Notes: generated by a model not told the origin, from the letters alone. Counted from the first letter of the stretch, positions 26,994 through 35,141 are shown. The stretch: DNA of 64,000 nt from Fictibacillus phosphorivorans (GCF_001619875.1 NZ_LRFC01000034.1:166956-230955); one strand, 5' to 3'. Made by a program: numbers and translations.

Positions 26994-27928
26994 TTTAACT
27001 CCTCCTCGAAGTTAGCTGATAGCTCTTCTATATGAATCTGTTTTCGTAAAATTTCAACTTGTTCCTTTGTGCAAAGGTCCTCTGAAAAGGCAGTAGCACT
27101 TCCTGAGGCAACGCCGTATTGAAACGCGGTTATTAATTCTCTGTCTTGGATGATTTGTGAAAGAAATCCTGCTACAACTGAATCTCCAGCACCAACAGAG
27201 TTTTTCACTGACCCAACAGGTACGTTAGCCAAAAGTACGTGATCTTTACTTATCAAAATGGCACCTTCTCCGGCCATAGAGACGATTACATGCTGGACAC
27301 CTTCTTCAAGCAGTTTTTTGCCGTAAAAAATAGCATCTTCTTTATCTACAATCGTGGCTTGAAAAAGATCCCCAAGTTCATGGTGATTCGGCTTAATTAA
27401 GAATGGTTTATGTTTGAACGTCTTTCTTAAAGCTTCACCAGACGTGTCAATAACAGCCTTAATCCCTTTTTGAGTACATTTGTCTGTGATCTGTGCGTAA
27501 AAATCATCCGAGATGGAGGGAGGGATACTTCCTGCTAAAACGAGAATGTCTCCTTCGCTCATCACATCTATCTTTTGAAACAAGGAAACTTGATTTTCAT
27601 TCGTTATGGATGGTCCTTGCCCATTAATCTCTGTTTCTTGTTGGGCTTTGAGTTTTACATTAATTCTTGTAACTTCTGTCACATCAATAAAGTCGTGCAA
27701 AATATCCTCATCTGTTAAAAAGTCCTTAACGAATGCCCCAGTAAAGCCGCCTGTGTAACCAAGTGCCGTACTCTTGATGCCTAAACGCTTAAGAACTCTT
27801 GAAACGTTGATGCCTTTTCCGCCTGGGTAGATGTGTGTGCTTGTTGTTCGGTTTAATTCGCCTTCTTTAAAGTTTTCTACGCTTGCTACATAATCGATGG
27901 ATGGATTGAGTGTGCAAGTATAAATCAT
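26990..27928 (-). CDS. fruK: 1-phosphofructokinase
   Basis: The 312-aa PfkB-family kinase makes fructose-1,6-bisphosphate from fructose-1-phosphate. It has the N-terminal GGKGINVSRVLKRLG and the catalytic NSVGAGDSVVAGFLSQ. Both ends overlap neighbours by 4 nt, so the three genes are translationally coupled. Confidence 0.94.
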   Translation of the reverse strand: MIYTCTLNPSIDYVASVENFKEGELNRTTSTHIYPGGKGINVSRVLKRLGIKSTALGYTGGFTGAFVKDFLTDEDILHDFIDVTEVTRINVKLKAQQETEINGQGPSITNENQVSLFQKIDVMSEGDILVLAGSIPPSISDDFYAQITDKCTQKGIKAVIDTSGEALRKTFKHKPFLIKPNHHELGDLFQATIVDKEDAIFYGKKLLEEGVQHVIVSMAGEGAILISKDHVLLANVPVGSVKNSVGAGDSVVAGFLSQIIQDRELITAFQYGVASGSATAFSEDLCTKEQVEILRKQIHIEELSANFEEELK

Positions 27929-28677
27929 GATGTCACAACCCTTATATCTGTTTTGTCTTGGTAATCGTAAGCAACCTCTTCGTCAACTTCATTAGTGATA
28001 ATAATCGCTTCGTTTAATTCAGCTACTTTTGAAAAAGATGCTTCGTTAAATTTTGTATGGTCAGCTAGCACGAACGCTTTCTGTGAAAGCGATATAGCTA
28101 GTTGTTTAACTGCGGCTTCTTCAGGATCTGGTGTAGTAAATCCTGCATGAAGATGAATGCCGTTTATTCCGAGAAACACTTTATCAAACCTGTACGAATT
28201 TAAGCTTTTTAATGCTGCACTCCCAACGAGTGCTTTTGTTTTTGATTTTACGAGACCGCCTATCAAATAGGTTTTGATCTCGTATTCATTCAAAGCGTCA
28301 AGATGGGAGATCGCATTTGTTACGACAGTTACTTCTTTATCTTGTAAGAATGGAATCATCTTCAGCGTTGTAGTACCTGCATCGAGGTAGATGCAATCAC
28401 CTTTATCAATAAAATCACTGGCGAATTGAGCGATTTGCTCTTTTTCAGAAGCATTTCTTGCGGATTTTTCTACTACACTCAACTCTTCGCTTTTTTGATG
28501 GAGGAGAGACGCACCGCCGTGTACGCGTTTTAATTTCTTTTCTTTTTGGAGCTGACTTAAATCTCTTCTTATTGTAGATTCAGAGGACACTGTAGCATCC
28601 ACTAATTCTTGTATGGTTACGACTTGCTTTTCGCCTAATACTTCAATAATTTTCCGATGTCTTTCAGGTGTTAGCAT
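27925..28677 (-). CDS. fruR: Fructose operon regulator FruR (DeoR family)
   Basis: The 250-aa regulator has the DeoR helix-turn-helix (MLTPERHRKIIEVL...SSESTIRRDLSQL, residues 1-57) and a sugar-phosphate sensor domain with DAGTTTLKMIPFL. Fructose-1-phosphate is the family effector. GGAGGTG precedes the ATG. Its own promoter carries the 10-bp repeats at 28741-28776, its likely binding site. Confidence 0.92.
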   Translation of the reverse strand: MLTPERHRKIIEVLGEKQVVTIQELVDATVSSESTIRRDLSQLQKEKKLKRVHGGASLLHQKSEELSVVEKSARNASEKEQIAQFASDFIDKGDCIYLDAGTTTLKMIPFLQDKEVTVVTNAISHLDALNEYEIKTYLIGGLVKSKTKALVGSAALKSLNSYRFDKVFLGINGIHLHAGFTTPDPEEAAVKQLAISLSQKAFVLADHTKFNEASFSKVAELNEAIIITNEVDEEVAYDYQDKTDIRVVTS

Positions 28678-28712
28678 CCTGACACCTCCATAGCTTCAGT
28701 TTCGTTGACATC

Positions 28713-28776
28713 ATTGTAACGTAAGCCCTTACATTTTTCAATCAAAAACAATCAAAAATAATCAAAAACAATCATA
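28713..28776 (-). promoter_or_regulatory. fru promoter, cre-like spacer and FruR-type repeats
   Basis: On the minus strand TTGAAA (28736-28741), a 17-nt spacer and TACAAT (28713-28718) form the promoter. The spacer holds TGTAAGGGCTTACG, an imperfect cre. Upstream lie three and a half direct repeats of ATCAAAAACA (plus strand 28741-28774) with an exact 10-bp period, overlapping the -35. Confidence 0.7.
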
Positions 28777-28834
28777 TCCAAATGTATCCACCCAGTTTGG
28801 TATAATAATGAAAACATCGTAAAACAAGAAAGCA

Positions 28835-29671
28835 GTGAGTAAATTGACAGATAGAGAATTAAACACAGATTATCCGAAAACAAGAGCTTCATTGGCTGAT
28901 GATCTTAAGGCATTGGGATTAATAAAAGGGATGACAGTTATCGTCCATTCAAGTTTAAAGTCTTTAGGATGGGTGGTTGGCGGCCCTGTTGCTGTCGTGC
29001 AGGCTTTGATGGATGTTGTAACGGAAGAGGGCACTTTAGTCATGCCAACACATACTGCTCATTACTCAGATCCAGCAGGTTGGTTGAACCCGCCAGTACC
29101 AAAAGAGTGGTGGCCAGTGATTCGAGAAGAAATGCCTGCCTTTGATCCAGAGATTACTCCGACTTATTTTATGGGGGCGATCGTTGAGGCATTTAGAACG
29201 TTCCCTGGTGTAATCAGAAGTAATCATCCGACAGAATCGTTTGCTGCTTGGGGGAAGAATAAAGAAACGATCATAAACGATCATTCCTTGGATTTTGGAT
29301 TGGGTGAACAATCACCATTAGGAAAAATGTACAGATTGGAAGGTTTCGTATTGTTAGTAGGTGTTGGCTATGATTCAAACACAACCATGCATCTTGCTGA
29401 ACACCGTATCCCAAATTTCAAAAGCGAAGTAAATGCTGGACCATTTTATAAAGATGGAAAAAGAGTTTGGGAGTCGTTCACTCAGGTTAGTTATCGAGAA
29501 GAACTATTTGAAGAGATTGGAATGGCATACGAAAAAACAGGTCACCCTGTAAGCAAAGGAAAGGCTGGACTCGCTGAGTGCAGGTTGATGCCACAGAAAG
29601 AATTAGTGGAGTTTACAGAGAATTGGCTGCTTCAGCATGACAAGAACAGCAAGCCTATTCATCATGCTTAA
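28835..29671 (+). CDS. AAC(3)-family N-acetyltransferase (YokD-like)
   Basis: The 278-aa protein matches the aminoglycoside 3-N-acetyltransferase fold, with VIVHSSLKSLGWVVGG near the N-terminus, GTLVMPTHT, and VLLVGVGYDSNTTMHLAEH. Chromosomal Bacillus homologues such as YokD often have unknown substrates, so resistance should not be assumed. The start is uncertain: GTG 28835 or TTG 28844, neither with a strong ribosome site. TATAAT at 28801 is a likely -10. Confidence 0.8.
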   Translation: MSKLTDRELNTDYPKTRASLADDLKALGLIKGMTVIVHSSLKSLGWVVGGPVAVVQALMDVVTEEGTLVMPTHTAHYSDPAGWLNPPVPKEWWPVIREEMPAFDPEITPTYFMGAIVEAFRTFPGVIRSNHPTESFAAWGKNKETIINDHSLDFGLGEQSPLGKMYRLEGFVLLVGVGYDSNTTMHLAEHRIPNFKSEVNAGPFYKDGKRVWESFTQVSYREELFEEIGMAYEKTGHPVSKGKAGLAECRLMPQKELVEFTENWLLQHDKNSKPIHHA

Positions 29672-29691
29672 TATTGGTTAAAACAGGGTAT
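29666..29691 (+). promoter_or_regulatory. SigB-like promoter of the YggT-like gene
   Basis: GCTTAA (29666-29671), a 14-nt spacer and GGGTAT (29686-29691) match the general-stress SigB consensus (GTTTAA, GGGTAT) at 11 of 12 positions. The -35 overlaps the stop codon of the acetyltransferase gene. Confidence 0.5.
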
Positions 29692-29727
29692 GTACATAAG
29701 CAAATCCAATGAAATGAGGGACTTGCT

Positions 29728-30108
29728 ATGAGACGTACAGTACCCGCTACAATTATTTCATTTATTGTTGGTATCATTCAGCTTATCTTAGTTTTACGAT
29801 TCATTTTTCAGTTGTTTAATGCAAATGAAGGAGCGACATTCGCACAGCTTATTTACGGACTAAGTCAACCGCTGCTGTTACCTTTTGCAGCCATTTTTCC
29901 TAACCTAGAACTCGCAAATGGGTTCGTGGTTGAATTGTCCACGATCGTTGCGATTATTGTGTATGGAGTAGTGGGCATGCTTCTGAAACGACTCTTCTCT
30001 GTAAGAAAAGAACCTGTTCACAGAGAGACCGTTATCAGAGAAGAACCAGGCATCCGTAACGAACAGACAGCACGTGAGAAAAGAATTATCAGGGAAGAAA
30101 GAAGATAA
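29728..30108 (+). CDS. YggT-like membrane protein with charged tail
   Basis: The 126-aa protein has two to three membrane helices (about 7-28, 45-60 and 68-86). They are followed by a 40-residue tail of alternating R and E (REEPGIRNEQTAREKRIIREERR). YggT-type proteins are small membrane proteins of unsettled function. GAGGGA precedes the ATG. A SigB-like promoter suggests stress expression. Confidence 0.65.
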   Translation: MRRTVPATIISFIVGIIQLILVLRFIFQLFNANEGATFAQLIYGLSQPLLLPFAAIFPNLELANGFVVELSTIVAIIVYGVVGMLLKRLFSVRKEPVHRETVIREEPGIRNEQTAREKRIIREERR

Positions 30109-30116
30109 ATAGGAAA

Positions 30117-30153
30117 AAAGCGTACATCTGACATATGAGATGTACGCTTTTTC
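30117..30153 (+). terminator. Terminator of the YggT-like gene
   Basis: AAAGCGTACATCT-GACATATG-AGATGTACGCTTT is a perfect 13-bp stem followed by TTC. Confidence 0.85.
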
Positions 30154-30234
30154 ATGGTCAGGAAACTATACTAAAGATCAAGCTTGTATAGCCAAACAGT
30201 CATGCATAGAAGTCAGAAAAATTGCCTATATTGT

Positions 30235-30335
30235 TCCGCGTAAATAGCTGTGCTGTGCGCGCAAATTACAATTGACGCTTGGATGTGCGTAGACTGCATT
30301 CTACTGCGCGGATGCAAAGAATAGTTGCGCGAATG
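30235..30335. repeat. Degenerate array E (TGCGCG motif)
   Basis: CGCG/CGC cores occur at 30238, 30259, 30277, 30289, 30308 and 30329, mostly 19-21 bp apart. It is much more decayed than arrays A-D. It sits between the YggT gene terminator and the inverted-repeat element in a 418-nt gap without genes. Confidence 0.5.
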
Positions 30336-30379
30336 TTTTTCTAAAAGCTTGTTGCTTTCAAATGTTATCTCCTATTATT

Positions 30380-30508
30380 GTTGATTGTAGTGTAAGGTGC
30401 GAGACTCCTGCAGGACAGGCGGGCAGGTGAGACACTTAAGAGTGAAACGTCCAAATGTGGCTCACCGCCTGCCCTGCGGAAAGCGAGCACCTGAAACGGA
30501 AATCAACT
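30380..30508. repeat. 130-bp inverted-repeat element, copy 3 (reversed)
   Basis: Runs from GTTGATT to AATCAACT in the opposite orientation to copies 1 and 2, with GAGACTCCTGCAGGACAGGC and CCGCCTGCCCTGCGGAAAGC as arms. Confidence 0.85.
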
Positions 30509-30527
30509 ACTTTCAAAAGGGTATGTA

Positions 30528-30869
30528 CTACGCGATCGTGATGACTTCGTACTTCGCGGAAAGCTCTACAAAATGCGCCATTCCGGAAATTTCTCCTGCA
30601 GCAAGTTCCTTTTCCACATTATAATGGTCAACGCAAGTTTTACAGCCGAACACTTTCACACCTTTATCTTCCATTTCCTTAAGATGCAGCGAACAAAGAG
30701 ATTGTTCTGTGAGACAGTAAACGCCACGATTCATAAAAAAGATAGCAGCCGGCAGATCGGATTGTTGTTTTAATACGGTAAAATACGTTTCCATTACGTT
30801 TTCACCAAGAGCAGAGTCGTTACCAGTACCAAATGAATCAGTCGTTACTAGAATGATTTTATTTTGCAT
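30528..30869 (-). CDS. DsrE-family protein, YedF-like
   Basis: The 113-aa protein has a DsrE/DsrF fold with a Cys pair at residues 76 and 79 (VFGCKTCVDHY) and Cys52 and Cys59. It resembles the C-terminal domain of the sulfurtransferase-like 'selenium metabolism protein YedF', but lacks the N-terminal TusA-like domain. GAGAGGTG precedes the ATG. A link to selenium is family inference only, but is relevant given the TGA peroxiredoxin at 43139. Confidence 0.7.
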   Translation of the reverse strand: MQNKIILVTTDSFGTGNDSALGENVMETYFTVLKQQSDLPAAIFFMNRGVYCLTEQSLCSLHLKEMEDKGVKVFGCKTCVDHYNVEKELAAGEISGMAHFVELSAKYEVITIA

Positions 30870-30985
30870 TCAAAATCACACCTCTCTTTTATAACTTTTG
30901 GCGTTAGCCAGGTTATGTGAATTATACCATGCTTTGTTTACGCAAAGTCACACTTTGGTATGCTAATAAGAGGAGGGTGATAATT

Positions 30986-31729
30986 GTGAATGAATCTCTT
31001 TTTACTGTAATAGAAAAAGAAGAAGGGCGTCGCGCAACATTTGAAGTCCTCGAATATAAACAATTACCCGTTACTAGTGCGGGTTCAAGTTCTTCGTATT
31101 ATGCAAAAGAAACCGGAATAACGTTAAAGCAAGTCCGCATTACGTTACGACAGGGAGCTGTGCAGGCTGAAGCGGGGGCACTGCAGTTCATGAAAGGTGA
31201 CCTTGGGTTGAAAAGCAATGCAGGCGGAGTAGGCGGATTTATGAAGAAGATGGCATCCAACATGTTAACAGAAGAATCCCTCTTTAAACCTTTATATGAA
31301 GGAACAGGTGAAATCTACCTTGAACCTTCTTACGGTCATTATCTATTACTGAATCTAAATGATGAAGAAGTTGTCGCAGATAGGGGAATGTTTTACGCAG
31401 CGGAGCCTTCTGTCCAATTAGGGGTGGCAAGGCAAAAACTTATTTCCTCTATAAAAGGGGACGAAGGGCTGTTTCAAACAAAGCTAAAAGGATCCGGCTT
31501 TTGTGTCCTTCAAAGTCCAGTACCATTGCAGCAAGTTATGAAAGTACAGCTTCATAACGAAAAACTCCAAGTGGATGGCAATTTTGCGCTTTTAAGAAAA
31601 GGGGATATCGATTTTTCTGTAAAACGAGCCTCCTCATCTATCATTGGCTCAGCTACTAGTGGAGAAGGATATCTTCATGTTTTTGAAGGAACAGGTGAGG
31701 TTTGGTTGGCGCCAACATTAGGAAAATAA
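30986..31729 (+). CDS. AIM24 family protein
   Basis: The GTG at 30986 follows GAGGAGGGTGATAATT; upstream Met codons in frame lack a ribosome site. The 247-aa beta-rich protein has the repeated GxGxxxL pattern of AIM24/TIGR00266 proteins (FEGTGEVWLAPTLGK near the end and YEGTGEIYLEPSYG in the middle). No enzyme activity is known to me. Confidence 0.8.
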   Translation: MNESLFTVIEKEEGRRATFEVLEYKQLPVTSAGSSSSYYAKETGITLKQVRITLRQGAVQAEAGALQFMKGDLGLKSNAGGVGGFMKKMASNMLTEESLFKPLYEGTGEIYLEPSYGHYLLLNLNDEEVVADRGMFYAAEPSVQLGVARQKLISSIKGDEGLFQTKLKGSGFCVLQSPVPLQQVMKVQLHNEKLQVDGNFALLRKGDIDFSVKRASSSIIGSATSGEGYLHVFEGTGEVWLAPTLGK

Positions 31730-31819
31730 AAAAAGATGAGCTCCTCTTTCGACTAATGGGTTCTCTTTGAGGAAGGAACAAGAAGACACGAGCCATCGCA
31801 TAGAATTAAGATTATAAAT

Positions 31820-31848
31820 CGCAACGGAAATTCGTTGCGTTTTTTTTT
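31820..31848 (+). terminator. Strong terminator after the AIM24 gene
   Basis: CGCAACG-GAAATT-CGTTGCG is followed by nine T. It lies 90 nt after the stop. The rest of 31730-32080 shows no gene. Confidence 0.8.
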
Positions 31849-32082
31849 CGCTTTCTAGAGAATTTAATAAAAAATCCAGTTTTAAATTATCACCCAGATT
31901 ACCACACGTTATAGAAAAAAATTAAATTGCTTCTTTTAAGTAAAAAACAGTATTTTGATCCGTATTTAGAAATGAATCTTACAGCAATTATTTAAAATAT
32001 CGTATTTTAATCCACGAGATTAGATTGTTACTCAATATGTAGTCGTCAAAGTAAGGTGAAAGCTTAATAAATCTACGCTACC

Positions 32083-32196
32083 TGAGCGAAAACAGCTCTG
32101 TTGTGAGCGAAACGGAGCTCCGACTGAGCGAAAACCACATTCGATTGAGCGAAACGGAGCCCTGACTGAGCGAAAACCTAATTCGATTGAGCGAAA
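32083..32196. repeat. Tandem array B, 21-bp unit
   Basis: TGAGCGAAA recurs at 32083, 32104, 32125, 32146, 32167 and 32188, exactly every 21 bp. Unit tails alternate: ACGGAGC-type tails at the 2nd and 4th units, and AACCxxATTCGAT at the 3rd and 5th. It lies in the 700-nt gene-free stretch 31730-32432. Confidence 0.9.
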
Positions 32197-32292
32197 GTGT
32201 AATAAATAAAAGAACACGTACCGTAAAAAATGATGCTGTATCAATTTTCTGTAAGCGGGGTGCTTTAATTGAATTAAATAAGAATATAAGAA

Positions 32293-32321
32293 AAAGACCA
32301 GAAAAAACTCTGGTCTTTTTA
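32293..32321. terminator. Terminator of the hsp20 arm (works on both strands)
   Basis: AAAGACCAGA-(A/C)n-TCTGGTCTTT with T-runs on both sides. It lies downstream of the minus-strand spore genes. Confidence 0.75.
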
Positions 32322-32432
32322 ATGTCAATTCCATATCCGATTATAGTGCTATCTTACCTGCTGAATGGTTTGTTGTGACTACATTTCTTCTCCAAATGAG
32401 GACAGTTTTCTTGAGACGGGAGCTACTCTTTT

Positions 32433-32588
32433 TTATTCAGTCCCGTTGCCGTTGTTAGTAGCGTTAGTATTGTTCGGTGTCATAGATTTGCCAGTAGTCG
32501 TATTCATGTTATTGGCCTCACTAGTATTTCCGTTTCCTGCATTGCTACTACCAGCAGCAACGCTAGGGTGAGCAGCTGCAGAAACCAT
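32433..32588 (-). CDS. Asn/Thr/Gly-rich 51-aa peptide
   Basis: The ATG at 32588 comes 2 nt after the hsp20 stop codon and the frame runs 51 codons. The product is low-complexity (N, T, G, A, S) with no Cys or aromatic residue. No clear ribosome site is visible beyond AAGGGG 18 nt upstream, so translation would rely on termination-reinitiation. It could be a small coat-associated peptide or simply a chance frame. Confidence 0.45.
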   Translation of the reverse strand: MVSAAAHPSVAAGSSNAGNGNTSEANNMNTTTGKSMTPNNTNATNNGNGTE

Positions 32589-32590
32589 TG

Positions 32591-33091
32591 CTACTCGCGC
32601 TGCCCCTTGCCTTTGCCACCTTTACCACTGTTTTCGTTCGTGACCTCAATCGGAACAGTTGGATTCACCACTTCCCCGCCATTTTTGTTGACGGCTATCG
32701 TAAGAATTCCATTTGTATATTGAGCCTTTACATCTTCATTTCGAAACATAAAAGGCAGCTGAACGAACCGCTCAGTGCGTTTCATGGCCTTTCTTTCTTG
32801 AAAATGTCCCGTTCGTTTATTTTTCATCGTTCGGATCTCTTCTCTTTGAGCTTTGATTTGAAGTCCTTGGTTGAGAACTTCAATCTGAATATCTTCGGGG
32901 TTATATTCTTTTAAATTTGCATACACCCGATAATCTTCTGTTGTTTCTTCTGTATCAACCTCAAAAGACATTTGTTCCGCATATTGCTCGAATTGGGACA
33001 TTCCTTTATTTACGAACTGCTCAAAAGATTTTAGCCAGTCATCCATAGAACGGTTATTAAAAAAAGGCATCAATGGTCCTTTGTCAAACAT
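32591..33091 (-). CDS. Hsp20/alpha-crystallin-like protein (gerP arm)
   Basis: The 166-aa protein has an alpha-crystallin domain at about 45-150 (YRVYANLKEYNPEDIQIEVL, then TNGILTIAVNK) and a Gly/Lys-rich C-terminus. GGGGGAATACGG precedes the ATG. It starts 11 nt after gerPF and belongs to the same transcript, so sporulation-specific expression is likely. Bacillus coats contain Hsp20-like proteins such as CotM and CotP. Confidence 0.8.
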   Translation of the reverse strand: MFDKGPLMPFFNNRSMDDWLKSFEQFVNKGMSQFEQYAEQMSFEVDTEETTEDYRVYANLKEYNPEDIQIEVLNQGLQIKAQREEIRTMKNKRTGHFQERKAMKRTERFVQLPFMFRNEDVKAQYTNGILTIAVNKNGGEVVNPTVPIEVTNENSGKGGKGKGQRE

Positions 33092-33102
33092 CCGTATTCC
33101 CC

Positions 33103-33321
33103 CTACGCATTGCCGGCATTGTTCGAATCAAAAACATCAGGGTCCAGCGTATTTGTAGCACTGACCACATTTATTGTTTGTATAAAGTTCCCTGTATTTC
33201 CTCCGCCGGAACCGTTGTATCCTTTGCCTGACGTTTTTGGATTGATTACTAATGTATCACCGAAATTTACAACCCCTTCTGCTGCATTAATGTTAATAGG
33301 AGCAACAATTAAACAGGGCAC
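33103..33321 (-). CDS. gerPF: Spore germination protein GerPF-like
   Basis: I place the start at GTG 33321, after GGGGGGTG with a 5-nt spacer. This gives 72 aa and aligns the N-terminus (VPCLIVAPININAAEGVVNFGDT) with GerPF. A start at 33420 would have no ribosome site and would span the SigK promoter. The C-terminal half (GKGYNGSGGGNTG, then SATNTLDPDV) is typical of GerPA/GerPF. GerP proteins let germinants pass the spore coat. Confidence 0.85.
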   Translation of the reverse strand: MPCLIVAPININAAEGVVNFGDTLVINPKTSGKGYNGSGGGNTGNFIQTINVVSATNTLDPDVFDSNNAGNA

Positions 33322-33372
33322 TTCAGCACCCCCCTTATTTTTATTTACGAGTGTGACGTCGTCCTTTACAGA

Positions 33373-33400
33373 TAAGTTATGTAGGTAGAAGCCTAAAGGT
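33373..33400 (-). promoter_or_regulatory. SigK-type promoter, minus arm
   Basis: On the minus strand AC, a 17-nt spacer and CATAACTTA match the SigK consensus (AC, 16-17 nt, CATANNNTA) exactly. The leader to gerPF would be about 45 nt. Confidence 0.7.
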
Positions 33401-33418
33401 GAATGTTTAAGTGCAGGC

Positions 33419-33446
33419 ACAGAAAGATGGGCGAATGCATACTATG
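33419..33446 (+). promoter_or_regulatory. SigK-type promoter, plus arm
   Basis: AC (33419-33420), a 17-nt spacer and CATACTATG (33438-33446) fit SigK except for the last base. CATACTATG is near-palindromic. The two -35 elements are 18 bp apart, so the arms start back to back. Confidence 0.65.
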
Positions 33447-33478
33447 TGGGGAGTACTTGAAAGTGGGGATGAACGTAT

Positions 33479-33700
33479 ATGCCAGCTATAGTCGGATCTA
33501 TATCAGTAAACTCCATATCGAGCGGCAGTATCTTTCATGTAGGCGATGTCCAGACAATCTGCCCTGTTAGTTATGCAAAAACGTATGCTGGAGCGGGTTC
33601 TTTTAACACGGGTGATAATCTTCGTCTGCATAATGGCTACAATGTGACGTATACGCATGATCCTGATGTAAATGACAACAGTCCAACAGCAAATTTTTAA
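33479..33700 (+). CDS. gerPA: Spore germination protein GerPA-like
   Basis: The 73-aa protein starts MPAIVGSISVNSISSGS and contains HVGD, then YAGAGSFNTGDN and THDPDVND, the GerPA/GerPF family layout. GGGGATGA precedes the ATG. It is the first gene of the plus-strand gerP operon. PA versus PF cannot be settled by eye; I use PA because it is first in the operon. Confidence 0.75.
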   Translation: MPAIVGSISVNSISSGSIFHVGDVQTICPVSYAKTYAGAGSFNTGDNLRLHNGYNVTYTHDPDVNDNSPTANF

Positions 33701-33755
33701 ACGACTAGCAAATTCCTTAGGAAGAGGGCATACATCTTACTAAGGAGCTGATCGT

Positions 33756-34382
33756 ATGAACGAAGAAAATAACTATTATTTAAGTAAGCTTCAGCAGATG
33801 ATACAAGATCAGAATGACAAGATCAGAGAGATGGAGCTTCAAATAAAAAGACTGCAAAAACAAGTGAAAGAAATCTCTTCAAAACCTCAAACGGTAGAAT
33901 ACAAGTTTGATCAGTTAAAAGTCGAGAAGCTCGAAGGGACTCTTCATATTGGTCTTGGGCATTCTGCGGAAAGCAAAGACTTGATCGAACAATTCAATTT
34001 AGGCCAGAATACAGTTCAAATGCCAGGAGAAATGCAGCGAAGTTCGATCGAAAACCCAAACTACCGTGAGATGATACAAGTGATGGATGATTTTTTCGCA
34101 AAAGAAGCTCCAGTTTATTTAAAATCTCTTGAAAATAAAATCAATGTTCCATTAGATGAGAACTATCGAATTTTTATATTGGAGGATGTGCAGCGTCAGG
34201 TTCCTGGCCGCATTAAACACTACCTTACGAAATATGAACCGAAAGATGAAAAAGGCAGAAGAGATATTATTCAAAAAACAAAAGAAGACATCTATCGCGG
34301 AATCGAAACATTTATCGTCCATTTAAGAGATTCAAAGTCTAATGGAGGTGACAAGAATGAAATTTTGCGTAACCAACCATGA
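33756..34382 (+). CDS. gerPC: Spore germination protein GerPC
   Basis: The 208-aa protein has an N-terminal coiled coil (about 5-45) and the conserved VEYKFDQLKVEKLEGTLHIG segment, with the family's usual length. AAGGAGCTG lies before the ATG. Its 3' end overlaps gerPD by 26 nt. Confidence 0.9.
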   Translation: MNEENNYYLSKLQQMIQDQNDKIREMELQIKRLQKQVKEISSKPQTVEYKFDQLKVEKLEGTLHIGLGHSAESKDLIEQFNLGQNTVQMPGEMQRSSIENPNYREMIQVMDDFFAKEAPVYLKSLENKINVPLDENYRIFILEDVQRQVPGRIKHYLTKYEPKDEKGRRDIIQKTKEDIYRGIETFIVHLRDSKSNGGDKNEILRNQP

Positions 34383-34527
34383 GTTGTATGTTGGGGAAAT
34401 CAGCATTATTGGTGTGGGCTTATCTTCAGTAGTATTAATCGGAGACGTAGATTGCATCAGCCTTGGATCGGCTTTTGACACACCGCCTGAATCACTTGTT
34501 TTAGGAACATCACTTGTTCCCTTATAG
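34357..34527 (+). CDS. gerPD: Spore germination protein GerPD
   Basis: The start is ATG 34357, set by GGAGGTGA. The 56-aa product (MKFCVTNHELYVGEISIIGV, then SSVVLIGDVD) matches GerPD in length and pattern. It overlaps the end of gerPC, so translation is probably coupled. Confidence 0.88.
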   Translation: MKFCVTNHELYVGEISIIGVGLSSVVLIGDVDCISLGSAFDTPPESLVLGTSLVPL

Positions 34528-34536
34528 AGGTGACTT

Positions 34537-34932
34537 ATGTACAGAACATCAGTGGTTGACTGTGTAATCCTTAATTCTCTTTCATCTTCTTCTGTTTTTC
34601 AGACAGGAGATTCAGATAGAATCAATTGTTATTCTGCAGCTCTTGCCATACAAAGGGAAAGTACAAAGTTCGGTACTTTTAATGTTCCTTACAGTAAATA
34701 CAAAATTTTCTCACAGCCTGTTTTAGTGCCCGTATGTCCCCCGTATAAGATCAAAGAATCGTATAATGCGAACCATTTCATTAGGGTGGGGAAAGTAGAT
34801 ATTCTAGGGGTATCTAGTTCCGCGCTTCTTCATATCGGTTCAGTCAATGATATAAAGCTTCAATCTCGTGTTAAACATATTCGTAACTTTTTGACCAATC
34901 CTTATCCGGAAAGTGAGGAGGAGGAAGAATGA
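34537..34932 (+). CDS. gerPE: Spore germination protein GerPE
   Basis: The 131-aa protein has SSSSVFQTGDSDRI and the later SSALLHIGSVNDIKL, two copies of the xGD/xGS strand motif seen in GerPE, and a polyglutamate tail. AGAGGTGA precedes the ATG. It overlaps gerPB by 4 nt. Confidence 0.88.
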   Translation: MYRTSVVDCVILNSLSSSSVFQTGDSDRINCYSAALAIQRESTKFGTFNVPYSKYKIFSQPVLVPVCPPYKIKESYNANHFIRVGKVDILGVSSSALLHIGSVNDIKLQSRVKHIRNFLTNPYPESEEEEE

Positions 34933-35129
34933 ATCTCTTTGTTAGTCAGACGATCGTCATTCAGCAAATTAGAGTCGATGGTATACAAAACTCATCTGTA
35001 CTGCAAGTAGGGAGTGCAGGGGTTATTCAGCCGATTTCGCAACTATTTAACACTGGCGGTTTTACAGGTCCTGCCCCTCAGATTCCGGATCCAGATGCTC
35101 CTTCTGTTCCTTTAGGGCCGCCTTCATAA
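34929..35129 (+). CDS. gerPB: Spore germination protein GerPB
   Basis: The 66-aa protein (MNLFVSQTIVIQQIRVDGIQ, then SSVLQVGSAGVIQPIS) matches GerPB, with a Pro-rich tail. In B. subtilis gerPB is second in gerPABCDEF; here it follows gerPE, a rearranged order. It starts in an ATGA overlap with gerPE. Confidence 0.85.
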   Translation: MNLFVSQTIVIQQIRVDGIQNSSVLQVGSAGVIQPISQLFNTGGFTGPAPQIPDPDAPSVPLGPPS

Positions 35130-35141
35130 GAGGTGATTGAA

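Noticed and set aside
30380..30508. Insertion sequence
   Set aside because: The element is only about 130 bp with no transposase; it is a MITE- or REP-like repeat at most.
31730..31830. Possible riboswitch after the AIM24 gene
   Set aside because: Apart from the terminator hairpin I could not find a known riboswitch core or a downstream gene on the same strand.
32365..32571. 68-codon hydrophobic frame on the plus strand
   Set aside because: It is the antisense shadow of the Asn/Thr-rich minus-strand frame and lacks a ribosome site.
33322..33420. N-terminal extension of gerPF to GTG 33420
   Set aside because: No ribosome site, no match to the family N-terminus, and it overlaps the SigK promoter.
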